A stretch of DNA of 34,171 nucleotides from Rhodospirillales bacterium (GTDB lineage Bacteria > Pseudomonadota > Alphaproteobacteria > Reyranellales > Reyranellaceae). The stretch covers positions 1 through 34,171 of the forward strand of contig CANIEC010000038.1 of the NCBI GenBank assembly GCA_947466085.1, in the 5' to 3' direction. Below, one piece after another: positions 1-6,506 of this stretch (position 1 is its first letter; every line of letters begins with the position of its first letter). A program made the translations under genes and the position numbers. Under the pieces are notes generated by a model, which saw nothing but the letters and a program-made list of their open reading frames with translations, ran no database searches and was not told the DNA's origin.

Positions 1-387
1 CAGACCATCCTGACGGCCTTCCAGCAGGTCGAGGATGCGCTCGCCCAGCAGCGGATCCTCGTGCTGCAGGAGCGGGTGCAGCGCGCCGCCGTTGCCGCCG
101 CCCGCGAAGCCGAGCGCCTCTCCCTCAATCAGTATCGTGTCGGTACCGTTCCCTACACCACCGTCGTGCAGACGCAGGCCGCGGCGCTCTCCGCCGAGCA
201 GGCGCTGCTCACCATCCGCCTCAACCGGCTGATCGCCAGCGCCAACCTCGTCAAGGCGCTGGGGGGCGGATGGCGACAGGAGGATCTGCCGCCGCCGGTG
301 CCGATCGGCGGCCTGAAGCAGGCCAACCCGGCGCCGCCCGCGTTCCCGCCGCCCACCGCGCAGACGGTCTCCTCCCCCGGGCGATAG
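1..387 (+). CDS. Outer-membrane efflux protein (TolC/NodT type), 3' part only
   Basis: The reading frame is open from base 1 to the TAG at 385-387, so the gene starts upstream of the window and only about 128 C-terminal residues are visible. The segment FQQVEDALAQQ, then a helical stretch with RVGTVPYTTVVQTQ, and a closing NLVKALGGGW match the second repeat and C-terminus of RND-type outer-membrane factors. These trimeric channels connect an inner-membrane pump and periplasmic adaptor to the outside. A proline-rich tail of about 35 residues follows the conserved end, as is common in NodT-family lipoproteins. The lipobox and the pump and adaptor genes would lie upstream, outside the window. 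Family assignment is good; the substrate cannot be inferred. Confidence 0.88.
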   Translation, partial: QTILTAFQQVEDALAQQRILVLQERVQRAAVAAAREAERLSLNQYRVGTVPYTTVVQTQAAALSAEQALLTIRLNRLIASANLVKALGGGWRQEDLPPPVPIGGLKQANPAPPAFPPPTAQTVSSPGR

Positions 388-523
388 AGAAAATTTTGCT
401 GTAGCGCTGGTGGCCGGGAGGTTGAATCCATGGTCCGCCAGTCGGACGTCGACAGCCATTCCCTTTGACTGCGGCGCCCGCTGCGATGAGGTTGGCCGGT
501 CCCCGCAACCCAGCAGGCCGATC

Positions 524-1819
524 ATGACCAACTCCCGCCATCCCGAGACCCTGTCGCTGCATGCCGGCTGGCGCGCCGACGCCACGACCGGCTCGGTCGC
601 CGTGCCGATCCACCAGACCACCTCCTATCAGTTCCGCGACACCGAGCATGCGTCGAACCTGTTCGCGCTGAAGGAGCTCGGCAACATCTACACCCGCATC
701 GGCAATCCGACGCTCGACGTGCTGGAGCAGCGCGTCGCGGCCCTCGAGGGCGGTGTCGCGGCGCTGGCCGTGAGCTCGGGGCAGGCGGCCTCAGCCTTCG
801 CGATCCAGAATCTGGCGAAAGCGGGCGACAATGTCGTGAGCTCGACCGACCTCTATGGCGGCACGTGGAACCTGTTCGCCCACACGCTGAAGGATCAGGG
901 GATCGAGGTCCGCTTCGTCGATCCGGCCGATCCGCAGGCCTTTGCCCGCGCCACCGACGAGCGCACCCGCGCCTACTATGCCGAGACGCTGCCCAACCCG
1001 AAGCTCGCGGTCTTCCCGATCAGGGAAGTGGCCGATATCGGCCGCCCGCTCGGCATTCCGCTGATCGTCGACAACACGGCGGCGCCGCTGCTCGCGCGGC
1101 CGTTCGATCACGGCGCGGCGGTCGTCGTCTATTCCGGCACCAAGTATCTCGGAGGCCACGGCACCTCGATCGCCGGCCTGATCGTCGATGGCGGCAATTT
1201 CGACTGGGCCGCGCATCCGAAGCGTCAGCCCGCGCTGAACACACCGGACCCCAGCTATCATGGCGCCGTCTGGGTCGAGGCGGTGAAGGCGATCGGCCCG
1301 GTGGCCTACATCATCAAGGCCCGCACGACCCTGCTGCGCGATCTCGGATCGGCGCTGTCGCCGTTCAATGCCTTCCTGATCCTGCAGGGCATCGAGACGG
1401 TGACCCTGCGCATGGAACGCCATGTGAAGAACGCCCAGGCGGTCGCCGACTTCCTCGCCAAGCGGCCCGAGGTCGCGAAGGTCATCCACCCGTCGCAGCA
1501 GACCGGCGAGAGCCGGCGACGCGCCGACACCTATCTCAAGGGTGGCTATGGCGGGCTGGTCGGCTTCGAGCTGGCGGCCGGCCGCGAGGCGGGTCGCCGC
1601 TTCATCGATTCGCTGAAGCTGCTCTATCACGTCGCCAACATCGGCGACGCGCGGAGCCTGGCGATCCATCCGGCCTCGACCACGCACTCCCAGCTCTCGC
1701 CCGAGGAGCAGCTCGCGACCGGCGTCTCGGACGGCTATGTGAGGCTGTCGATCGGCCTAGAGCACATCGACGACATCCTCGCCGACCTGTCGCAGGCGCT
1801 CGACGCCGCCGGCAAGTAG
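524..1819 (+). CDS. metY: O-acetylhomoserine sulfhydrylase (PLP, Cys/Met metabolism family)
   Basis: This is a 431-residue cytosolic PLP enzyme of the gamma-family that makes homocysteine from O-acetylhomoserine and sulfide in methionine synthesis. The N-terminus (ETLSLHAGW, then PIHQTTSYQF) and the internal YTRIGNPT segment are characteristic. The PLP-binding lysine is K207 in SGTKYLGGHG, and length matches MetY better than shorter MetB or MetZ proteins. The frame is open further upstream to base 410, but the ATG at 524 begins the conserved protein; no strong Shine-Dalgarno is visible. The 136-base leader has short complementary segments (CTGGTGG near 408 with CCGCCAG), but I do not recognise any SAM riboswitch class. 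MetZ (O-succinylhomoserine) activity is the main alternative. Confidence 0.9.
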   Translation: MTNSRHPETLSLHAGWRADATTGSVAVPIHQTTSYQFRDTEHASNLFALKELGNIYTRIGNPTLDVLEQRVAALEGGVAALAVSSGQAASAFAIQNLAKAGDNVVSSTDLYGGTWNLFAHTLKDQGIEVRFVDPADPQAFARATDERTRAYYAETLPNPKLAVFPIREVADIGRPLGIPLIVDNTAAPLLARPFDHGAAVVVYSGTKYLGGHGTSIAGLIVDGGNFDWAAHPKRQPALNTPDPSYHGAVWVEAVKAIGPVAYIIKARTTLLRDLGSALSPFNAFLILQGIETVTLRMERHVKNAQAVADFLAKRPEVAKVIHPSQQTGESRRRADTYLKGGYGGLVGFELAAGREAGRRFIDSLKLLYHVANIGDARSLAIHPASTTHSQLSPEEQLATGVSDGYVRLSIGLEHIDDILADLSQALDAAGK

Positions 1820-1825
1820 AGCGCG

Positions 1826-1842
1826 GCCCGGCTCAGCCGGGC
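1826..1842. terminator. Short perfect hairpin between convergent genes
   Basis: GCCCGGC, loop TCA, GCCGGGC form a perfect 7-bp stem with a three-base loop. The loop is exactly the stop codon (TGA, read on the minus strand) of the nitroreductase gene, and the hairpin starts 6 bases after the metY stop. Position suggests a bidirectional stop signal, but no T-tract follows on either side, so it would be a weak intrinsic terminator. Confidence 0.4.
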
Positions 1843-2429
1843 GTCCATTCGGTGACGTGCGCGGCCCGGTCGGGCCGCGCGGAGATCGGCGCGTTCGTCG
1901 CTACGGGTGTCCCGGCGGTCAGGAAGCCGACGAGGCGCGACGGCGATTCGAAGCCCAGCAACCGGTTGACGCCGGGATCGTAGGTATTCGGGCCGGTCAC
2001 CCACATGCCGCCGTAGCCCAGCATGTGCAGCGCGTTCAGCATGTTCATCGCGGCGGCTCCGGCGGCCAGCAGCTGCTCGATCTCGGGGATGTTGCCCGGC
2101 CTCACGACGGCGCCGACGGCGATCAGCATCGGCGTGCGGCGGACCCAGGCGCGGTAGCGCTCGGCAAGGGTGGCGGCAGTCGCCGGATCGCGCACCGCGG
2201 CGGCCTCGCCCAGCTTTTCGCCGAAGACGAGGCGTGCCTCGCCGCGAATGACGACGAAGCGCCAGGGCCGCAACCGCCCATGGTCGGGCGCGCGCAGGCC
2301 CGCATCGAGGATCAGGTCGAGGTCGGCGCCGTCGGGGGCCGGCTCCTGCAGGGGACCCACCGAACGGCGGGACAGCAACTGGTCGAGGGCGAGCAGACGA
2401 GGCGCGCGCGCAAGGGTGATGTCAGGCAT
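1833..2429 (-). CDS. Nitroreductase family protein (YdjA-like)
   Basis: A 198-residue FMN-dependent, single-domain nitroreductase. The N-terminal RRSVGPLQEP and the segment APDHGRLRPWRFVVI correspond to the FMN phosphate/ribityl-binding regions of the YdjA-like branch, and GYGGMWVTGP is the typical C-terminal flavin segment. Such proteins use NAD(P)H to reduce nitro compounds, quinones or unknown metabolites; the physiological substrate is usually unknown. The start is the ATG at 2429. It converges with metY across a 13-base gap and has its own upstream space (2430-2477). Confidence 0.85.
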   Translation of the reverse strand: MPDITLARAPRLLALDQLLSRRSVGPLQEPAPDGADLDLILDAGLRAPDHGRLRPWRFVVIRGEARLVFGEKLGEAAAVRDPATAATLAERYRAWVRRTPMLIAVGAVVRPGNIPEIEQLLAAGAAAMNMLNALHMLGYGGMWVTGPNTYDPGVNRLLGFESPSRLVGFLTAGTPVATNAPISARPDRAAHVTEWTPG

Positions 2430-2477
2430 GGCAGCACCGAATCCTAAATGCGAATGAGTGTCAATAGTAGTTCTCGT

Positions 2478-2852
2478 TCAGCGAACCAAGGTGGCCCAGG
2501 CAGCGAAAGCGAGGAACGGCAGCGCGATCAGATCGGCAACGGCGATGACCCTCAGCGCGCCGTCGGGGTTGCCGTACAGCGCATAGAAGGCGAGGAAGCC
2601 CACGACATTGATCGCCGCGGCCAGCAGCGCGGCGGGTCGAATCGGCACCCACCAGCAGGCCCACAGGCAGAGGATGCCGACCAGCGCCAGCAGCAGCGCG
2701 CGATGGCGCATCAGCACCAGCATCGTCGTGTCGGTCGGCGCGATGCCGTAGAGGCGTGACAGTGTTTCGGGCAGGAACACCGGCGCGACGGGCAACAGGT
2801 GAATGACGCCGACGACGGCGAAGGCGAGCGGCAGGGCAATGGAGATCCACAT
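2478..2852 (-). CDS. Small four-helix integral membrane protein, unknown function
   Basis: This encodes 124 residues that are almost entirely hydrophobic. Four membrane segments can be traced: about residues 2-24 (ISIALPLAFAVVGVIHLLP), 49-68, 70-92 and 98-120. There are no catalytic motifs. The first helix carries a HLLP motif and the loop after it a LYGI motif (RLYGIAP), which suggests a defined but uncharacterised family. The ATG at 2852 is preceded, 37 bases upstream, by a perfect dyad (2889-2905) that may be an operator. It lies just downstream of a decayed AhpD-like gene on the same strand. No function is proposed. Confidence 0.72.
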   Translation of the reverse strand: MWISIALPLAFAVVGVIHLLPVAPVFLPETLSRLYGIAPTDTTMLVLMRHRALLLALVGILCLWACWWVPIRPAALLAAAINVVGFLAFYALYGNPDGALRVIAVADLIALPFLAFAAWATLVR

Positions 2853-2888
2853 GTTCCAGAGCTTCTGCCACCGGCGCGGTTGGCGGCA

Positions 2889-2905
2889 ACTACCTGCAAG
2901 GTAGT
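2889..2905. promoter_or_regulatory. Perfect 17-bp dyad, candidate repressor operator
   Basis: ACTACCT-GCA-AGGTAGT is a perfect inverted repeat with 7-bp arms and a 3-base centre, lying 36 bases upstream of the membrane-protein start at 2852. The form resembles operators of redox- or quinone-sensing winged-helix repressors of the HxlR group (ACCT...AGGT), but that comparison is from memory. A hairpin role is possible though the loop is tight. Confidence 0.45.
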
Positions 2906-2909
2906 AAGT

Positions 2910-3386
2910 TCACGCCGCCGCCACCGTCGTCCTCTGAATCAGCGGGGCAAAGCGGAACGCGGCTCCAGCCGGTTCTAGGCATTGATCGTGGCGATCGAGA
3001 CCGAGAGGAAGGCGACGTCCTCCTTGCTGAAGTGCCGGCGCACCGCTTGGTAGGCTTCGTTCGAGACGCTGCGGCAGACGAGGCGCGTCAGCGTCTCCGC
3101 CCAGGTAAGCCCCCGCGCGTTCCTGCTCCGAGAAGATGCCGGCCTCTTCCCATGTTGCCACCAGATCGAGCTTCTCCTGCGGCACGCCGAGCTTGTGTGC
3201 GACGTTGAGATGGATCTGCAGGCAGAAGGCGCAGTTGTTGAACTGCGAAACGTGCAGCTTCACCAGCTCGATGATCTGCTTGTCGATCCCGGAGTCGTCG
3301 GTCTGCCGGCCCATGGCGATCAGCGACGGTTGGGCGACGGGTGCGATCCTGGCAAAGGCATCGTAAGTGAGGCGGGGTTGGAACAT
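2910..3386 (-). pseudogene. Decayed carboxymuconolactone decarboxylase / AhpD-like gene
   Basis: The first ~90 codons encode a clear AhpD-type alkylhydroperoxidase-like protein with the redox pair in NNCAFCLQIH. After SEQERA at about 3115 the frame breaks: removing one C from the run at 3110-3114 restores the expected continuation (TWAETLTRLVCRSV, then FSKEDVAFLSVSIATINA). That frame then meets an in-frame TAG at 2975-2977, where a Trp is normal for the family (INAWNRL). A second shift near 2962-2968 returns to the original frame, giving AAFRFAPLIQ at the end. Two indels and one nonsense change within 150 bases make a functional product unlikely. The visible 158-residue frame would keep the CxxC but lose the C-terminal helices. 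Confidence 0.8.
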
Positions 3387-3400
3387 CGGCGACTCCGAAT

Positions 3401-3414
3401 ATCAGAATGCTGAT
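3401..3414. promoter_or_regulatory. Small dyad in divergent intergenic region
   Basis: ATCAG-AATG-CTGAT lies between the divergent AhpD-like pseudogene and the SDR gene. The 5-bp arms are perfect. The location fits an operator shared by both promoters, but a dyad this short can arise by chance. Confidence 0.25.
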
Positions 3415-3489
3415 GGTTGCTGCAGACCGCTGCTTGGCAAGGCCCGGGAGCGCTGCCTACCGTGCCACGACCCTGAAGGAGGGAATGCC

Positions 3490-4284
3490 ATGGATCTGGG
3501 ACTAGCCAACAAGCATGCGCTCATCACCGGCTCGACCGCCGGCATCGGCTACGCCATCGCCAAGGGACTCGCCACCGAAGGAGCGAGCGTGGTGATCACG
3601 GGCCGCGGGCAGGCGGGCGTCGACGACGCGCTGAAGCGGTTGAGGGAAGCCGTGCCGGACGCCAAGGCCACGGGTATCGCGGCGGACTGTGCGACGGCGG
3701 AGGGTGCGGCGCTTGTGTTCGGCAAGGTGCCGCAGATCGACATCCTGGTGAACAATCTCGGAATCTATGGCCGCAAGCCCGCCTTCGAGATCGACGACGG
3801 CGAATGGCAGCGCTTCTTCGAGGTCAACGTCATGAGTGGGGTGCGCTTCACGCGCCACTACGCGCCTGGAATGGCCGGGCGCGGCTGGGGACGTATCGTC
3901 TTCGTCTCGAGCGAATCGGCGCTGAACATTCCCCGGGAGATGATCCACTACGGCATGACGAAAACCGCGCAGCTTTCCCTGTCGCGCGGCTTCGCCATGG
4001 AACTCGCGGGCACGGGTGTCACCGTGAACGCCTTGTTGCCCGGTCCGACCCACACCGAGAACACCGACCGGATGCGCGCCGAGCGGGCCCAGGCCACGGG
4101 CGTGAGTGTCGCGGAGATCGAGGCGGGCTTCCTGCGCGACTTTCGCCCGACCTCGCTGATCCGGCGCTTCACCTCGTCGGAGGAGGTGGCAGCGCTGGGC
4201 GTCTATCTCTGCAGCGAAGCCGCGTCCGGCACTTCGGGCGCGGCGATGCGTGTCGATGGCGGCGTGGTGAACCAGATCATGTGA
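3490..4284 (+). CDS. SDR family NAD(P)-dependent oxidoreductase
   Basis: A 264-residue classical short-chain dehydrogenase. The cofactor loop TGSTAGIG is at residues 13-20, the NNLG motif at 88-91, catalytic Ser at 140/141 and the Y154-x3-K158 pair in HYGMTK. The end has the usual DGG before a short tail. The ATG at 3490 has a strong GAAGGAGGGA Shine-Dalgarno; the frame extends upstream but without homology. It is the type often annotated as a 3-oxoacyl-ACP reductase-like or sugar/steroid SDR, and the substrate cannot be deduced. It runs convergently into the Bug receptor gene with 3 bases between stop codons and no room for a separate terminator. Confidence 0.9.
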   Translation: MDLGLANKHALITGSTAGIGYAIAKGLATEGASVVITGRGQAGVDDALKRLREAVPDAKATGIAADCATAEGAALVFGKVPQIDILVNNLGIYGRKPAFEIDDGEWQRFFEVNVMSGVRFTRHYAPGMAGRGWGRIVFVSSESALNIPREMIHYGMTKTAQLSLSRGFAMELAGTGVTVNALLPGPTHTENTDRMRAERAQATGVSVAEIEAGFLRDFRPTSLIRRFTSSEEVAALGVYLCSEAASGTSGAAMRVDGGVVNQIM

Positions 4285-4287
4285 GGC

Positions 4288-5292
4288 TCAGTTCACGTCG
4301 AGCTTCAGGCCTTCCTTGTCGATGACGCCCTTCCATTGCGCGATCTGCGCGGTGACGAAGGCGTTGAACTGCTCGGGCGTGCCGTAGGCGGGGAAGCCCG
4401 CCATGGTCTTGATGCGCTCCAGGGTCTTCGGGTCGGTGAGCCACGCCTTCATCTGGGCGTTGAGCGAATCGACGATGGGCTTGGGCGTGTTGGCCGGCAG
4501 GAAGACGCCGAACCAGGTCGACACATCGAAGGGCTTCAGTTCCGGCATGGTCTCGCTGATCGGGATCAGGTCGGGGGTGAGGGGGTTGCGCTGCGCCGAC
4601 GTGAGGCCGAGCGCCCGAAGCTTGCCGGCGCGCACGAACTCGATGGCCGTCGTCAGATTGTCGAAGAAGAACTGGGTGACGCCCGCCGTCAGGTCGGTCA
4701 GCGCCGGCGCCGCGCCGCGATAGGGAATGTGCTCGGCTTTCGTGCCCGTGAGCTGCAGGAACCAGGCGCCGCACAGGTGGGGCGACTGGCCGGTGCCGGA
4801 CGAGGCGTAGGAGGCCTTGCCGTTCTGCGCCTTCAGCCAGGCCACGAACTCCGGCACCGTCGTCGCCGGGACCGACGGGTGCACCACCAGCACGTTGGGC
4901 GCGGTGATGGCGTTGGACACCGGGATCAGGCTGGCCTGCGTGTAGGGCATGTTGCGGTAGAGCGAGTAGGCGATCGACTGCGGGCCGATGTTGCCCATCA
5001 GGATCGTGTTTCCGTCGGGGGCCGCCTTGGCGACCTCGGTCGAGCCGATGACGCCGCCGGCGCCCGACTTGTTGTCGACGACGCAGGACTGGCCCCAGGC
5101 TTCGGTCAGAAACGCCGCCAGCAGGCGGCCGGCGATGTCGGTGGTGCCGCCGGGCGCGGCCGGCACGACGATGCGGACGTTCTGGGTCGGCTTCCACGCG
5201 GCCTGGGCCTGCAGACCCCGGGGCAGCAGGGCGGCCGCAGGCAGGGCGGCCGCGGCGCCCAAGGCGGCGCGGCGGGACAGATTACGGCTCAT
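4288..5292 (-). CDS. Bug-type (TctC) periplasmic solute receptor, twin-arginine signal
   Basis: A 334-residue receptor of the tripartite tricarboxylate transporter family. The start at 5292 follows a GAGGGAGGAAATC ribosome site and gives the signal MSRNLSRRAALGAAAALPAA ending at LQAQA. The mature part has the family's VPAAPGGTTDIAGR segment, DNKSGAGGVIG, and HIPYRGAAPALTDL with a following DNL, the parts that form the carboxylate-binding cleft. Bug proteins capture small carboxylates or related organic acids. No TctA/TctB membrane genes are in the window, so this is an orphan receptor, which is common where this family is expanded. Confidence 0.92.
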   Translation of the reverse strand: MSRNLSRRAALGAAAALPAAALLPRGLQAQAAWKPTQNVRIVVPAAPGGTTDIAGRLLAAFLTEAWGQSCVVDNKSGAGGVIGSTEVAKAAPDGNTILMGNIGPQSIAYSLYRNMPYTQASLIPVSNAITAPNVLVVHPSVPATTVPEFVAWLKAQNGKASYASSGTGQSPHLCGAWFLQLTGTKAEHIPYRGAAPALTDLTAGVTQFFFDNLTTAIEFVRAGKLRALGLTSAQRNPLTPDLIPISETMPELKPFDVSTWFGVFLPANTPKPIVDSLNAQMKAWLTDPKTLERIKTMAGFPAYGTPEQFNAFVTAQIAQWKGVIDKEGLKLDVN

Positions 5293-5393
5293 GATTTCCT
5301 CCCTCGATTCGTGATTGTTACGGACCACCTAGCATGGCCGCGCTGGCAAATCCGCCACAATTCCCGTATCTATTCGACGCGCGGTCGCCCCCG

Positions 5394-5417
5394 AACCGCC
5401 GGGCTTTTCCGGCGGTT
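5394..5417 (+). promoter_or_regulatory. Strong hairpin in leader of the exported methyltransferase gene
   Basis: AACCGCCGG and CCGGCGGTT form a perfect 9-bp stem with loop GCTTTT, followed by a pyrimidine-rich tract. It sits 28 bases upstream of the Shine-Dalgarno of the gene starting at 5459. It looks like an intrinsic terminator, yet it lies inside a divergent promoter region, so an attenuator or leader structure is possible. A -10-like TATCTA at 5367-5372 would place it in the transcript. Confidence 0.45.
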
Positions 5418-5458
5418 TGTCCCTCTCTTTCAACGGGTCCGCGCCAAGGAGGAATATC

Positions 5459-6328
5459 TTGAAGAGGCGCACTTTCGTCTCCGGCTCGGTCGCGCTTGCC
5501 GCCGGTGTCCTGGCCGCCCCGGCCATCGCTGCCACGATCAAGCCCTACAGCTGGGATCTAAACCCGCCGATGGACTCGCGCGAGAACTTCATCGCCTGGG
5601 GCAAGGCCCGCGGTGAGGATCCCGTTGCCCTCGGCCAGCGCTGGGACCGCTTCCAGGCCCTGATCCGGAACAAGGACATCTGGGGTCAGGCGACGATGCG
5701 CGCCTTCCTGCTCACCCCGCGCGAAGAGTTCGCCGCGATCAGCCCGGCGATTGCCAAGCGCGGCTACGAGCATGCCTTCCTCGACATCGGCTACGGCGTG
5801 ACCATGTCCGGCCCGCACGTCCAGGGCCGCATGACCAACGTCATCGACGTCAAGCGCGGTGAGAAGGTGCTCGAGATTGGCACCGGTTCGGGTGTGCAGT
5901 CGGCCTACATCGCCAACCTCACCGAGAATGCCTACACGATCGAGATCATCGCGCCGCTCGCCCAGCGCACGCGGGGCCTGTACGACAAGCTGATCGACAA
6001 GGGCTACACCGAGTACAAGCACATCAAGACCAAGGCCGCCGACGGCTTCTACGGCTGGGAAGAGGCTGCGCCGTTCGACAAGATCATCGTGACCTGCGGC
6101 ATCGACCACGTGCCGCCGCCGCTGCTGCAGCAGCTCAAGTCCGGTGGCCTGATGGTGATTCCGGTCGGCCCGCCGGGCGCGCAGCGCGTGCTCAAGGTGA
6201 CCAAGACGCAGGGCGCCGACGGCTCCATCACCACGAGCCGCGAGGACATCTACGGCGGCAAGATCGTGCCGTTCGTCCCCTTCACCAAGCTCGACGGCGA
6301 CAAGATCGTCGGCACGCACAACCGCTGA
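5459..6328 (+). CDS. Tat-exported protein-L-isoaspartate methyltransferase-like protein
   Basis: I choose the TTG at 5459 because a perfect AAGGAGGA lies at 5446-5453 with 5-base spacing, and the resulting N-terminus is a clean Tat signal (KRRTFVSGS, then a hydrophobic run to APAIAA). The 289-residue product has a PCMT-like core: a TMSGP segment (S117) at the place of the TISQP active-site serine, and the SAM loop VLEIGTGSG at residues 138-146. IIVTCGIDHVPPPLLQQLKSGG resembles the family's later motif. PCMT repairs isoaspartyl residues and is normally cytosolic or Sec-exported without the ~80-residue N-terminal extension seen here. The substrate may be periplasmic protein, but SAM availability there is a problem. 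Confidence 0.82.
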   Translation: MKRRTFVSGSVALAAGVLAAPAIAATIKPYSWDLNPPMDSRENFIAWGKARGEDPVALGQRWDRFQALIRNKDIWGQATMRAFLLTPREEFAAISPAIAKRGYEHAFLDIGYGVTMSGPHVQGRMTNVIDVKRGEKVLEIGTGSGVQSAYIANLTENAYTIEIIAPLAQRTRGLYDKLIDKGYTEYKHIKTKAADGFYGWEEAAPFDKIIVTCGIDHVPPPLLQQLKSGGLMVIPVGPPGAQRVLKVTKTQGADGSITTSREDIYGGKIVPFVPFTKLDGDKIVGTHNR

Positions 6329-6357
6329 GGTTGTGCGGACGGCGTCTCGGCATCGGT

Positions 6358-6427
6358 GTCATCCCGAGCGAAGCGAGGGACCTTTCGCGGACAGCAAGGG
6401 TCCCTCGGCCTGCGGCCTCGGGATGAC
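6358..6427. repeat. Palindromic intergenic repeat (GTCATCCCGAG type)
   Basis: The block begins GTCATCCCGAG and ends with its exact reverse complement CTCGGGATGAC. An inner pair GAGGGACC and GGTCCCTC continues the fold, leaving a long imperfect hairpin. It follows a stop codon and precedes a new operon, as dispersed extragenic palindromes of many alphaproteobacteria do. It could also serve as a transcription stop. Confidence 0.75.
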
Positions 6428-6465
6428 AATCAAGGTCGGAGCGGCTGAAGGTCGCCCCCTCTAGA

Positions 6466-6482
6466 GATCGCATAAAGCGATC
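6466..6482 (+). promoter_or_regulatory. Dyad just upstream of the membrane spermidine-synthase-like gene
   Basis: GATCGC-ATAAA-GCGATC is a perfect inverted repeat with 6-bp arms, ending 24 bases before the TTG start at 6507. It may be an operator near the transcription start or a leader hairpin just above the ribosome site. Confidence 0.35.
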
Positions 6483-6506
6483 CAACAAAAACAACGGAGA
6501 TCCCCC

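Noticed and set aside
388..523. Possible SAM riboswitch in the metY leader
   Set aside because: A methionine gene in an alphaproteobacterium makes this plausible, and short pairings exist, but I cannot match the conserved core of SAM-II or other SAM classes. A covariance-model search would decide.
2446..2468. Fur-like box upstream of the nitroreductase gene
   Set aside because: The sequence around GCGAATGAGTGTCAATA resembles half of an iron box, but the two halves do not form a convincing palindrome.
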